Source of the DNA: Bradyrhizobium sp. CSA112
GTDB taxonomy: Bacteria; Pseudomonadota; Alphaproteobacteria; Rhizobiales; Xanthobacteraceae
Assembly: GCF_029051645.1 (NCBI RefSeq)
Contig: NZ_JAACFS010000027.1
Coordinates: 1-64,000 of the forward strand
DNA: 64,000 nucleotides
Direction: 5' to 3'
How positions within the stretch are numbered: position 1 is the stretch's first letter; each line of letters starts with the position of its first letter. Under the pieces are notes generated by a model. It saw only the letters and a list, made by a program, of their open reading frames with translations, was not told the origin of the DNA and made no database searches. The position numbers were made by a program, and so were the translations under genes. Below, one piece after another: positions 34,032 through 43,098 of this stretch.

Positions 34032-34451
34032 TCGATTGGTGCTGAAACGTCGCGATCAATGCACGTTCTGGAGCGAGCCGGGGCGGCATTGGACAATAAG
34101 CGAACAAATTTGAGTGACGCGTCGTTTCGTTGCAGTTTTTCTTCGGGATAGCCGCTTCCCAGTCGTCTATCGAGTAGATGCCATGTAACGGCACCACGGC
34201 GGCAAGCTGGATGGGAAGTTCTGAGGGAATGACGCGAGCCGTCGAAGCGAGGTCTGTTCCAAGCCAAGCGGAGGCGCGGACCGCCGCTTCCCGTTCAGGG
34301 GCCTGTCTTGAAGCGACCGATCGTCCGATCATCGAAGCACGCATCAAGGTGCTCGAAATTGACAGGAATTGGCGATATATCGAGGTCGGACGGCATTGGC
34401 CCCATTAATCAAGCACATTGGCTTGCGAGCGCGGCAGATGGACGATAAATC
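34032..34451. other. 420-base gap between sigma and fecR in cassette 1
   Basis: No supportable gene is seen. A 76-codon frame at 34178-34408 and minus-strand frames lack domains and convincing ribosome sites. In cassettes 2 and 3 the sigma and fecR genes touch or lie 8 bases apart, so this gap is an acquired or decayed insertion, or it holds a separate fecR promoter. Confidence 0.6.
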
Positions 34452-35438
34452 GTGACCGCAGCGAGCGATACATCCGAACGCGACGCGCTTTTGGACGAGG
34501 CCCTTGACTGGGTTGTCCGGCTCAAGACGGCTGCTCCGACCAGAGCGGACCTCGATGCGCTGCAGTGCTGGCGCCAGCAAAGTCCCGCCCACGAGGAAGC
34601 TTTCAAAAAGGCTGCGCGACTCTTCCGCCATGCAGGTATCGCAGCTAGCGAACTTGCCGATCAACCGGATGCTGTCAACGCCGCGTCGGCCTCGCAAAGA
34701 CTGCTATCCAAAGTGCTTGCACGCCGCGCATTTTTGGGCGGCGCGATCGCGGCGGCGAGCGCGGGCTATCTGGTCGTTCGTCCGCCGCTCGGTCTTTGGC
34801 CGTCCCTCGACGAGCTATCCGCCGACTACCGGACTGGCAAGGGTGAGCAGCGCAAGGTCGCCGTCACGCCGGATGTGTCCTTGGAGCTGAACACCCAGAC
34901 CAGCATAGCGCTGCGTTCGGCACCGGACGAAACCCGGATCGAGTTGATTTCCGGCGAAGCCACAGTGGCCGCCACGCGGTCTTCGCCGAAGCCATTCGTC
35001 ATGCTGGCTGCGAACGGGCGCATTACTGCGAAACAGGCGGATTTCAATGCGCGTTGCCTTGATGGCATTGTTCGAGTGACATGTCTGAGCGGAATAGTGG
35101 ATGTCGCCCTGGGCACCAACGTGGTCCAGCTTCACGCGGCGGAGCAGGTCTCCTATTCGGTCGGTGGAATTGAAATGTCCGTGCCGGTCGATCCGGCGCA
35201 GGTTACAGCCTGGCAGGCCGGGCTGTTGATTTTTCGCGACCAGGCGCTCGCCGATGTGGTGGACGAGGTCAATCGCTATCGACCCGGCAAGATCATCATT
35301 ACAAATGCGGATCTGAAGCATCGGGTCGTCAACGGCACGTTTCAGATCAGCAAGCTCGCGGATTTCGTGCTCCAGGTCCAGCAGCTATTTGGAGCCCAGG
35401 TGCGATCGCTGCCGGGTGGGGTCGTCCTGCTCGGTTGA
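34452..35438 (+). CDS. FecR-type anti-sigma factor (cassette 1)
   Basis: 328 residues. The cytoplasmic N-terminal DUF4880-like domain (EALDWVVRLKTAAPTRADLDALQCWRQQSPAHEEAF) binds sigma. Arg91-Arg92 begin RRAFLGGAIAAASAGYLVV, a twin-arginine-like signal followed by a single hydrophobic span. The periplasmic FecR domain follows (LSADYRTGKGEQR, LNTQTSI, LISGEA). The C-terminal STN-like region has FRDQALADVVDEVNRYRPGKIIITN and LPGGVVLLG. It keeps the sigma factor at the membrane and receives the signal from the periplasmic STN protein. A GTG start was used. It is closely similar in layout to the FecRs at 48500 and 62845. Confidence 0.92.
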   Translation: MTAASDTSERDALLDEALDWVVRLKTAAPTRADLDALQCWRQQSPAHEEAFKKAARLFRHAGIAASELADQPDAVNAASASQRLLSKVLARRAFLGGAIAAASAGYLVVRPPLGLWPSLDELSADYRTGKGEQRKVAVTPDVSLELNTQTSIALRSAPDETRIELISGEATVAATRSSPKPFVMLAANGRITAKQADFNARCLDGIVRVTCLSGIVDVALGTNVVQLHAAEQVSYSVGGIEMSVPVDPAQVTAWQAGLLIFRDQALADVVDEVNRYRPGKIIITNADLKHRVVNGTFQISKLADFVLQVQQLFGAQVRSLPGGVVLLG

Positions 35439-35588
35439 TCCAATTGAGCTGCAGAATCGTAATCTCACTTCCTCACTTCGCCCGTCATCCGTCACTTTGG
35501 CCACCTTGGGCTTGCGATCCTGCGAATCAGCGGTGGTGATGCGCGCGAAAACAGTTTGCAAAAAAGCCGTTAATTTTTCCCCGGAGCG

Positions 35589-35604
35589 CCGCAAAGTTTT
35601 GCGG
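35589..35604. promoter_or_regulatory. Perfect palindrome upstream of tpsB
   Basis: CCGCAAA-GT-TTTGCGG is a perfect 7-base inverted repeat with a 2-base centre, about 95 bases before the TpsB start in the fecR-tpsB gap. The centre is too short for an RNA hairpin, so a protein-binding operator is more likely. The regulator is unknown. Confidence 0.3.
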
Positions 35605-35699
35605 GTTAGGTCCCGGTCAGTCGTCTTTAGAGCGAGGGGGCGTGATCGCGGCATTCAGGCGCGGTTGCGATACTCGTTTGAGGAGGCGAGCGGGCATCC

Positions 35700-37445
35700 G
35701 TGCAAAGTGGAATTGATGATAAGCCGCGCCGGCGAATGCCGGCGGGCAGGGCGTTGCTTTGCCTGACGGCAGGCGCGGTGACCCTGGCAGGAGGGCTGGT
35801 TGCCGCCAATCCGGCCTGCGCGGCCAAGGCTGCGTCAGCCGAACGCGCGCCAAACGCGACCAGCTCCTCGTCAGCGGCCGAGCAGGCTTCGTCGCAAAAG
35901 CCGGTTGCTCCCGCACAGCGTTTCGACATCTACGATTTTGCCGTCCAGGGCGCCGAAACGCTCCCGCAGATCGAAATTGAAGAAGCCATCTATCCTTTCC
36001 TGGGCCCGAACAAGACCGCCGATGATGTCGAAAAGGCGCGGGCGGCGCTCGAGAAGGCCTATCACGACAAGGGCTATCAGACAGTCAGCGTTTCTGTTCC
36101 GCAGCAGAACGCCCTGGGCAAGATGATCACTCTCAAGGTGACGGAGCTGAAGGTTGGGCGCCTTCGGGTCAAGAACTCGCGCTATTTCCGGCTCGACAGG
36201 ATTACGAGCAAGGCTGGGTCTCTCAAAGAGGGGACAGTTCCAAACTTCGGTGAAGTCACCAAGGACATCGTCGCGCTGAACCAGTGGCCCGACCGGCGCG
36301 TGACGCCGGCGCTACGGGCGGGCGTGACGCCCGGCACTGTCGATGTCGATCTGAATGTCGAGGACAAGGCTCCGCTGCACGCAAGCGTCGAGCTGAACAA
36401 CCGTCAGTCTCCCAACACCACGGCGCTGCGCGTCAGCAGCACGGTGCACTATGACAACCTCTGGCAACTCGGCCACTCCCTGAGTTTCACCTACCAGGTA
36501 GCGCCGCAGCGCCCCGGCGACGCGGAAGTTTTTTCCGGCTCCTATCTTGCGCGCGTGCAGGACGTCGATTGGCTGAATGTCCTGTTCTATGCCGTGAAAT
36601 CGAGCAGCGATGTCGCAACCGTCGGCGGCACCAACGTGATCGGGCCCGGACAGATTTTCGGCAGCCGCGCGGTGATAACGCTGCCGGCGAGAGAGAATTT
36701 CTTCCACACACTCTCGGCCGGTGTCGATTACAAGCATTTCGATCAGACCGTGAAGCTCGGCGGCGAGGGATTTTCCTCGCCGGTCACCTATTATCCGGTG
36801 GTCGCCAACTACAGCGCGACATTCCAGGGTGAGAAATCCACGACGCAGCTCAACGCCGGGGTCACCTACAATTTGCGCCCGTTGAGCGACGACTGGGTCA
36901 CGTTCGACAACAAGCGGTACTACGCCTCGCCCAGCTTCACCCATCTCAACGTCGATGTGTCGCATACCCACGAACTGCCCGAAGGCTTCCAGCTCTACGG
37001 CAAGGTTCAGGGACAGGTCGCCGACGGTCCGCTGGTGTCGAGCGAGCAGTTCAGTGCCGGCGGCCTCGATACCGTGCGCGGCTATCTGGAGTCCGAGACG
37101 CTCGGCGACAACGGCGTGGTCGGCAACATCGAGCTGCGCAGTCCCAACATTGGTGAGCTGCTGCAGAAGCAGATGAAGGACGAGACCGGGCAGGGCCAGG
37201 CGCGTTTCACCATTTTCGACGAATGGCGCTTCTTCGGGTTCGCAGACGCCGGCACGGTCACCACCCTGAAACCGCTGCCTGAGCAGCAATCGAAGTTCGA
37301 TGTGTGGAGCTACGGCGTCGGCGCCCGCTTCAAGATGTTCAACTACCTCAACGGCACGCTGGTCTATTCCGTGCCGATGGTGAGCCAAGCCTACACCGAA
37401 GCGCGAAATCCGCGCGTGAACTTCCGAATCTGGGGTGAATTCTGA
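35700..37445 (+). CDS. TpsB outer-membrane transporter (ShlB/FhaC/HecB family)
   Basis: 581 residues. A signal segment (about 17-42, ending ANPACA) and a low-complexity Ser/Ala stretch precede two POTRA domains (about 75-235, with FDIYDFAVQGAETLPQIEIEEAIYPFLG, and AYHDKGYQTVSVSVPQQ). A 16-strand Omp85-type barrel follows, marked by GGLDTVRGYLESE, the conserved VRGY motif of the L6 hairpin, and ends in an aromatic residue (WGEF). It secretes the TpsA exoprotein, presumably the one at 49694, through the outer membrane. The GTG at 35700 was used; an ATG at 35736 is an alternative. Its stop overlaps the next start (TGATG), so it leads a long operon. Confidence 0.93.
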   Translation: MQSGIDDKPRRRMPAGRALLCLTAGAVTLAGGLVAANPACAAKAASAERAPNATSSSSAAEQASSQKPVAPAQRFDIYDFAVQGAETLPQIEIEEAIYPFLGPNKTADDVEKARAALEKAYHDKGYQTVSVSVPQQNALGKMITLKVTELKVGRLRVKNSRYFRLDRITSKAGSLKEGTVPNFGEVTKDIVALNQWPDRRVTPALRAGVTPGTVDVDLNVEDKAPLHASVELNNRQSPNTTALRVSSTVHYDNLWQLGHSLSFTYQVAPQRPGDAEVFSGSYLARVQDVDWLNVLFYAVKSSSDVATVGGTNVIGPGQIFGSRAVITLPARENFFHTLSAGVDYKHFDQTVKLGGEGFSSPVTYYPVVANYSATFQGEKSTTQLNAGVTYNLRPLSDDWVTFDNKRYYASPSFTHLNVDVSHTHELPEGFQLYGKVQGQVADGPLVSSEQFSAGGLDTVRGYLESETLGDNGVVGNIELRSPNIGELLQKQMKDETGQGQARFTIFDEWRFFGFADAGTVTTLKPLPEQQSKFDVWSYGVGARFKMFNYLNGTLVYSVPMVSQAYTEARNPRVNFRIWGEF

Positions 37446-39484
37446 TGACTGTGCGATGGAATCATATCGGTTGCGCGGGGCAGTCTGCGCATCGGCGGTC
37501 GAGCGCGAACATTCTGGCGGGCCTGATGCTCGGGCTCGTCGCGATGCTGACGCTGCTGCCGTCGCCGGCCGCGGCGTGGTGGAACGACGAATGGCAATTG
37601 CGCAAGAAGATCACCATCGACGCCAGTGCGTCCGGCGCCAACATCACCGATCCGATCGGTACCGCGCCGGTCCTTGTTCGGCTGCATGTCGGGAATTTCC
37701 GTTTCAGCCACGCCAAGGATGACGGCAGCGATCTGCGCTTCGTCGCCGGCGATGACAAGACGCCGCTGAAGCATCACATCGAGAAATATGACTCGCTGCT
37801 CGGCGAGGCCCTGGTCTGGGTCGCCGTGCCGAGCCTGCAGCCCGGCGCCAAGACCGATATCTGGCTCTACTCCGGCAACAAGAAAGCGGTTGCGACCAGC
37901 GATCCGAAGGGCACCTACGATCCCGATACGCAACTGGTTTATCATTTCAACGAGCGTGGGACGCCGGCACTGGACTCGTCGGTCTGGGCCAACAATGCGC
38001 AGACTGTCGGCCAACCGGCGGACGGCTCCCTGATCGGAACGGGCTTGCGCCTGGATGGCCGTGCGCCGCTGACGCTACCGGCATCGCCATCGCTCGCCTT
38101 GAGCGACAGCGCAGCATTCACTTGGTCGGCCTGGATCAAGCCCAGCGCCATGCAGCCCAACGCGGCTTTGTACAGCCGCCGCGATGGCGCCAACTCTTTC
38201 GTTATCGGACTGGATAACGGCATTGTCTTTGCCGAGGTCACGAATGCGGGGACCGCGCAGCGCAGCGCCGCCGGGGCACCGGTCGCGCCGGGCGGCTGGC
38301 ATCATGTCGCGGTGGTGGCCAATGGCGGTCAGGTCGCACTCTATCTCGACGGCGCGCCCTATGCATCGCTTGCCGCGACCTTGCCGGCACTTAACGCCAT
38401 CGCGCTGATCGGCGGCGAGATGCCAGGTGCCGCTGCCGCCGCTCCTGCGGCGGCACCGTCCGCAGCCGAACAGACTCCAGCCCCGTCTGTGCCGGCTGCG
38501 GATGGCGGCACGGTGCCGGATGCTGCTGCCCCTGCATCCGAGGCCGCGCCGGCTTCAGCTCCCGTAGCTCCCGTCGCCGCAATGGCTGGCTTCGTTGGCG
38601 ACATCGACGAATTGCAGATCGCGAAGATTGCCCGCCCTGCCGGCTTCATCAAGTTTGCAGCGATCGGGCAGGGGCCGGAGCAGGCCAAGCTCGTCGCCTT
38701 CAGCCTGGATGAAGAAACCGGAAGTTGGCTCTCCGGCTATTTCGCGGTGATCCTGAAGTCGGTGACGCTCGACGGCTGGATCGTCATCGGCATCCTGGTG
38801 ATCATGGCCGCCGTCAGTTGGGTCGTGATGTACGATCGCGCCTCCTATCTGAACAAGCAGGCCAAGGCCAATGCTCACTTCATGAAGAGCTTTCGCGAGA
38901 TCGCGTCCGATCTCACGATGCTCGACAGCGGCGATCCGGAAGATATCGCAAGCCTGGGCGGCCGCATGAACGAGTCCGATGCCAAGATCATGCGGGCCTC
39001 GTCCTTGTACCGGATCTATCACCTCGGAGCCTCGGAAATCCGCCACCGCTTCGCCGGGAACGGCAAGCGCCTGCCGGTTCTCTCTGCCACCTCGATCGCG
39101 GCGATCCGCGCGGCGCTCGACAGCGGCTATGTCAAGGAGAGCCAGCGGCTCAACCGGTTGATGGTGGTGCTGACGATTGCGATCTCCGGCGGACCGTTCC
39201 TCGGTCTGCTCGGCACCGTGGTCGGTGTCATGATCACGTTTGCCGCCATCGCGGCGAGCGGAGACGTCAATGTCAACGCCATCGCACCGGGTATTGCGGC
39301 GGCGCTGGTCGCAACCGTCGCCGGTCTTGGCGTCGCGATCCCGGCGTTGTTTGGCTACAACTACCTGATTTCCCGCATCAAGGACCTGACCAATGACATG
39401 CAGGTCTTCATCGACGAGTTCGTGACGAAGATGGCCGAGTTCTACTCGGCCGACCGGATCGAACACCGCGTCGCCGCGGAGTAA
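37445..39484 (+). CDS. ExbB/TolQ-type proton channel fused to DUF2341-LamG ectodomain
   Basis: 679 residues. After a signal-like segment (about 25-44) comes a DUF2341-type domain (WWNDEWQLRKKITID, DLRFVAGDD, WLYSGN; about 45-155). A LamG/concanavalin-like domain follows (HFNERGTPALDSS, FTWSAWIKP, GWHHVAVVANGG, about 165-335), then an Ala/Pro-rich linker. From about residue 425 it is an ExbB: a first span at about 441-462, a cytoplasmic loop, then GGPFLGLLGTVVGVMITFAAIA (about 580-600) and ALVATVAGLGVAIPALFGYNYL. Ordinary ExbB proteins are 220-330 residues and lack the ectodomain, which should lie in the periplasm. It probably pairs with the ExbD and TonB encoded just downstream. Confidence 0.9.
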   Translation: MTVRWNHIGCAGQSAHRRSSANILAGLMLGLVAMLTLLPSPAAAWWNDEWQLRKKITIDASASGANITDPIGTAPVLVRLHVGNFRFSHAKDDGSDLRFVAGDDKTPLKHHIEKYDSLLGEALVWVAVPSLQPGAKTDIWLYSGNKKAVATSDPKGTYDPDTQLVYHFNERGTPALDSSVWANNAQTVGQPADGSLIGTGLRLDGRAPLTLPASPSLALSDSAAFTWSAWIKPSAMQPNAALYSRRDGANSFVIGLDNGIVFAEVTNAGTAQRSAAGAPVAPGGWHHVAVVANGGQVALYLDGAPYASLAATLPALNAIALIGGEMPGAAAAAPAAAPSAAEQTPAPSVPAADGGTVPDAAAPASEAAPASAPVAPVAAMAGFVGDIDELQIAKIARPAGFIKFAAIGQGPEQAKLVAFSLDEETGSWLSGYFAVILKSVTLDGWIVIGILVIMAAVSWVVMYDRASYLNKQAKANAHFMKSFREIASDLTMLDSGDPEDIASLGGRMNESDAKIMRASSLYRIYHLGASEIRHRFAGNGKRLPVLSATSIAAIRAALDSGYVKESQRLNRLMVVLTIAISGGPFLGLLGTVVGVMITFAAIAASGDVNVNAIAPGIAAALVATVAGLGVAIPALFGYNYLISRIKDLTNDMQVFIDEFVTKMAEFYSADRIEHRVAAE

Positions 39485-39489
39485 CGGCG

Positions 39490-39894
39490 ATGCAGATCCA
39501 GGACAGCGGTAAACCCTACGACGATATCAACATCACGCCGATGTTGGATCTCGCTTACGTGTTGCTGGTGATTTTCATCATCATGACGACGGCGACCGTG
39601 CAGGGCCAGAAGGTCAATCTGCCGAAGGCGTCGGCGGCGCCGAGCCTTGCGACACAGACGACCAAGGCGATTACCGTCGCCAATGACGGCAAGATCTTTC
39701 TCGACACCATACCGGTGACGCTGCCCGAGCTCGAACAGCGCCTGGTGCAGCAGAAGGCGCTTACGCCGGAGTTTCCGGTGGTGCTGCGCGGCGATGCACA
39801 GGCCCAGTATCAGAGCGTCATGGATGTGCTCGATCTCCTGGGGCGCGTGGGCCTGACGCAGGTTGGTCTCGCCACCAAGCCACTGGTGAAGTGA
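39490..39894 (+). CDS. exbD: ExbD/TolR biopolymer transport protein
   Basis: 134 residues. A short cytoplasmic start (DDINITPMLDLAYVLLVIFIIMTTATV) contains the single membrane helix with its essential aspartate (D in PMLDLAYV), the proton-path residue of ExbD/TolR. The periplasmic domain follows (KAITVANDGKIFLDTIPVTLPELEQRL and VVLRGDAQAQYQSVMDVLDLLGRVGLTQVGLAT). It lies 5 bases after the ExbB fusion gene and completes an ExbB-ExbD-TonB motor with the TonB at 40432. Confidence 0.95.
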   Translation: MQIQDSGKPYDDINITPMLDLAYVLLVIFIIMTTATVQGQKVNLPKASAAPSLATQTTKAITVANDGKIFLDTIPVTLPELEQRLVQQKALTPEFPVVLRGDAQAQYQSVMDVLDLLGRVGLTQVGLATKPLVK

Positions 39895-39901
39895 CTGTTC
39901 G

Positions 39902-40435
39902 ATGGGCACCGCCATGGACATGCGTGACGCCGCCAAGAATGGCCTCAGGAAGTTATGGTCCTGGCTCCACGACGCGTCATGGACGATCGGCCGGTATGCC
40001 AACGAAAGCCAGGTGTACCCGGCCGACGTGGCTGCCTCGCCGGCCGTCGCCGAGAACGAGCCACGTGCTGCCTCGCCGATCGCCAGGCATGACCATGCCG
40101 AGCAAAGCGGCGTCCTGCTCCAATTCCCGGTTCGCGGCGAGGCGCTGCTGGTCAGGCTCGCGGACCTCCTGCGCAGCCGCATTGCCGATCGCAGCCTCGA
40201 GCGCGATCCGCTGGTCCTGCTGATGTCGCGATGTCCGGGATCGCGATTGTCGATCGATCGATCTGCCTATGTCGAATTCCTGGCTGATCGATGCACGTAT
40301 TACGTGGCGATCGAGGCACAGCCCGATACGAGGGTTACCGTGGAAACGGCGGATTTCGACACCGTCGTAAAATTCGTCGTGCAGTACGTGGCCGAACGGC
40401 TTTCGGAGAAGGTGCTCCTGGAGGCCGCGTCATGA
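39902..40435 (+). CDS. Conserved-looking protein of the exb-tonB operon, unknown
   Basis: 177 residues; I cannot assign it to a named family. It has no signal peptide or membrane span, so it is likely cytoplasmic. The N-terminal 60 residues are polar and variable. The rest looks like a compact alpha/beta domain (GVLLQFPVRGEALLVRLADLL, then RLSIDRSAYVEFLADRCTYYVAIEA and FDTVVKFVVQYVAERL). It sits 7 bases after exbD and overlaps the tonB start by 4 bases (ATGA), so it is tightly coupled to the motor genes. A cytoplasmic accessory to the ExbB/D/TonB complex is possible, but that rests on position only. Confidence 0.7.
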   Translation: MGTAMDMRDAAKNGLRKLWSWLHDASWTIGRYANESQVYPADVAASPAVAENEPRAASPIARHDHAEQSGVLLQFPVRGEALLVRLADLLRSRIADRSLERDPLVLLMSRCPGSRLSIDRSAYVEFLADRCTYYVAIEAQPDTRVTVETADFDTVVKFVVQYVAERLSEKVLLEAAS

Positions 40436-41196
40436 ACGTTCCCGTGAACGAGCAGGATCCCTCCGCCGCGCGCGATGCAAAAGGGCGGAGCCCTACCGAA
40501 TATCGTCCGGTCGGCAAACACACTGCGTTGCTTCGTTATGGCGCAACGCTTGCGGCTCTCCTCAGCTTCGTTGGCGTTGCCATATTCTTCCTCCGTGGTC
40601 ACGACGATATGCCGCCACCGCGGCTGGTGCGCGAACTGACCGTCGTCAACATCGTGCCGCCGCCTCCGCCTCCGCCGCCGCCACCTCAGCCCATGCCCGA
40701 GCAGAAGATGATCGAGCAGCCGAAGATGGCCGAGCCGGAATTCAAGGAAGAAAAGCCGGTCGACAAGCCAAAGGACGAACCGGTCAAGGACGCCAAGAAC
40801 GATGAACCTCCGGGGCCGCTGTCGCTCGATGCGAAGGCGGTCGGTCCTGGCGATCTCTTCAATCTCGGCAGCAAGGTGGGCGGCAATCCTTACGGTGGTG
40901 GCGGAGGCGGCGGGAGCCGATGGGGTTGGTACAGCACGATCGTGACGGACCAGGCGACGGCTGCGCTGCGCGCCAATCCAAAGACCCGGAATATGGCGAC
41001 GCAAATCCAGGTCCGGTTGTGGGCTGACGCGTCGGGACGCGTGACCCGGGTAATCATCTCGCCGTCGACCGGCGATGCAGAATTGGACGCCATTATCCGC
41101 GACGAGGTGCTCGGCAGGCTGATGCTGCGTGAGCCGCCGCCCAAAGACATGCCGATGCCGGTGGTCACGCGGGTGACCGCGCGACGGCCAAGCTGA
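40432..41196 (+). CDS. tonB: TonB family protein of the secretion island
   Basis: 254 residues. One membrane helix (about 34-54, YGATLAALLSFVGVAIFF) is followed by a run of about ten prolines (residues 76-85). Next comes a Glu/Lys/Pro spacer (EFKEEKPVDKPKDEPVKD), a glycine run and a TonB_C domain (RLWADASGRVTRVIISPSTGDAELDAII...PPPKDMPMPV). The Pro/Lys spacer is much more like classic TonB than the one in the 32561 protein. The C-terminal core resembles the soluble STN-TonB_C proteins more than standard TonB. The ATG at 40432 overlaps the upstream stop; an in-frame extension upstream is unlikely. Confidence 0.9.
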   Translation: MNVPVNEQDPSAARDAKGRSPTEYRPVGKHTALLRYGATLAALLSFVGVAIFFLRGHDDMPPPRLVRELTVVNIVPPPPPPPPPPQPMPEQKMIEQPKMAEPEFKEEKPVDKPKDEPVKDAKNDEPPGPLSLDAKAVGPGDLFNLGSKVGGNPYGGGGGGGSRWGWYSTIVTDQATAALRANPKTRNMATQIQVRLWADASGRVTRVIISPSTGDAELDAIIRDEVLGRLMLREPPPKDMPMPVVTRVTARRPS

Positions 41197-41251
41197 AGCG
41201 GTTTGTAACGATTTGGTTGAGTGAAGAGACTGGTAGAGGACTGGGGAATCC

Positions 41252-43096
41252 ATGTTTGAGAAGAAATCCGACGTACGCCGGCGCATGATGCCGCTAGCCG
41301 TATCGCTGTGCGCGCTCACCTGCACTGCTCCGGCTTTTGGCCAGGCCGCCTCGGATGAGGGGCTGGCACCGGCAAAAAGATCCGATTCGAAGCGATCCGG
41401 GGTGTCGCAAGCGAAACCGGTTTCGCCGAACGCCACGATCAACCTCGTGCACATGCTGGTGAAACAGGGCGTGCTGAAGGAAGAGCAGGCAGAGGCGCTG
41501 ATCAAGCAGGCGAACGACGAGGCGTATGTGGCCCGCGAGGCGGCCAAGGGTGCCACTGCGAAAGCCGACGAGGCGGCGAAGGCCGCGAACGCAGCGACCG
41601 CAGCAGCATCGCCTCCCGGGACCCGGCACGTCACCTACGTGCCGGAGGTTGTCAAACGGCAGTTACGTGAAGAGATTAAACGGGAGGTCATGGACAGGGC
41701 ACATAAGGAAAACTGGGCGTCGCCGGGCGCGTATCCCGAATGGGCCCAGCGGATTCGGTTTTCCGGCGATCTGCGTGCACGCTACCAGGGCAGCTTCTTT
41801 CCGACCGGAAACGATCAGCTTGATGCGATCAATTTCAACGCCATCAACACGGGTTCGCCCTACGACCTCAGCAGTAACAACTTCGCGCCGACCTACAACA
41901 CCACCAAAGACCGTCACCAAACCCGACTACGCGCTCGCCTTGGTGCGGAGGCTGATATTTTCAACGGATTCTCCGCGGGCCTGCGCATCGCTACCGGGGA
42001 GAACAATTCGCCCGTCTCCACCAATCAAACGCTTGGCGCAAGCGGCGGCAATTTCTCCAAATACGCGCTCTGGCTCGATCGTGGTTATCTGAAGTACCAG
42101 GCGTGGAACAACGATGTGGCGGTTTCCGTCGGTCGCTTCGACAATCCGTTCTGGTCGCCGAGCGATCTCGTCTGGCACAGGGATCTCGGGTTCGATGGTG
42201 TCGCCGTGCAGGCCAAGTATCAGATCGCTGAGGGCGTCACGCCATTCGTCGTGGCCGGCGCGTTCCCGATCTACAACACCGACTTCAATATCGGCACCAA
42301 CTTCGATGCGGCTACGGGCGGGGTAACCAAGTTTGCGAGCCGCGACAAATGGCTGTTCGGCGGTCAGGCCGGTGTTGCCACGCCGTTCGCTCCCGAATCA
42401 GCCTTCCGATTTGCGGTCGCATACTACGATTTCACCAATGTGCAGGGGCAACTCTCCAGTCCGTGCTCGGTGCTATCGGCGTCGGACCTGTGCAACACCG
42501 ACCCGACCCGGCCGTCGTTCGCGCAGAAGGGCAATACCTATAAGCAGCTGCGCGACATCATTCGGGAAGCTTCGAACAATTTCGGAACGACCAATCAGTT
42601 CCAGTATTTTGGCCTGGTCAGCCAGTACCGGCCCGTCGTCGCCAGCGCACAGCTTGACCTTGGCCATTTCCATCCGGTGCACATCCTGCTCGACGGCGAG
42701 TATGTGTGGAATTCGGCATTTGATCGCAAGCTCATGAATGCGGATACGACCATCAACAACCGTGCGGGCACACCGGATGGTTCGATCGGTCCTTACAACG
42801 GCGGTAATCAGGGCTGGCTGGGCCGCGTCACCGTCGGCCACAAGCAAATCAAGCACCTCTGGGACTGGAATGTGCATGCCGGCTACAAGTACCTCGAATC
42901 GGACGCGACCATCGATGCCTTCGTCGACTCCGACTTTGGGCTCGGCGGCACCAATCTCAAGGGTTACTTCGTCGGCGGCAACGTCGGCCTCAGCGAGAAT
43001 GTGTGGGCCAGCCTGCGATGGCTGAGCGCCAACAACATTGCAGGCGTGCCGTACGCCGTCGATGTCCTGCAAGTCGACCTGAACGCGAAGTTCTGA
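41252..43096 (+). CDS. Putative outer-membrane porin (Porin_5-like)
   Basis: 614 residues. A signal peptide (about 12-30, ending PAFGQ) is followed by a helical/coiled region (about 60-115, LVHMLVKQGVLKEEQAEALIKQAND and an Ala/Lys stretch). A long beta-barrel region rich in aromatic, alternating strands follows (AQRIRFSGDLRARYQGSFF, RHQTRLRARLGAEADIFNGF, GRFDNPFW, LGFDGVAVQAKY). It ends VDLNAKF with the C-terminal phenylalanine typical of outer-membrane proteins. The layout fits the putative porin family PF16930. It continues the tps-exb operon (55-base gap). It could transport a ligand or serve the exoprotein at the surface; the substrate is unknown. Confidence 0.85.
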   Translation: MFEKKSDVRRRMMPLAVSLCALTCTAPAFGQAASDEGLAPAKRSDSKRSGVSQAKPVSPNATINLVHMLVKQGVLKEEQAEALIKQANDEAYVAREAAKGATAKADEAAKAANAATAAASPPGTRHVTYVPEVVKRQLREEIKREVMDRAHKENWASPGAYPEWAQRIRFSGDLRARYQGSFFPTGNDQLDAINFNAINTGSPYDLSSNNFAPTYNTTKDRHQTRLRARLGAEADIFNGFSAGLRIATGENNSPVSTNQTLGASGGNFSKYALWLDRGYLKYQAWNNDVAVSVGRFDNPFWSPSDLVWHRDLGFDGVAVQAKYQIAEGVTPFVVAGAFPIYNTDFNIGTNFDAATGGVTKFASRDKWLFGGQAGVATPFAPESAFRFAVAYYDFTNVQGQLSSPCSVLSASDLCNTDPTRPSFAQKGNTYKQLRDIIREASNNFGTTNQFQYFGLVSQYRPVVASAQLDLGHFHPVHILLDGEYVWNSAFDRKLMNADTTINNRAGTPDGSIGPYNGGNQGWLGRVTVGHKQIKHLWDWNVHAGYKYLESDATIDAFVDSDFGLGGTNLKGYFVGGNVGLSENVWASLRWLSANNIAGVPYAVDVLQVDLNAKF

Positions 43097-43098
43097 TC

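Noticed and set aside
34178..34408. 76-codon frame in the sigma-fecR gap
   Set aside because: No ribosome site, no domain and no export signal; it is also not found in the equivalent place of cassettes 2 and 3.
38400..38590. Ala/Pro-rich low-complexity run in the ExbB fusion, considered as a possible repeat array or assembly error
   Set aside because: The frame stays open through it and it lies exactly between the LamG-like and ExbB parts, as expected for a flexible linker.
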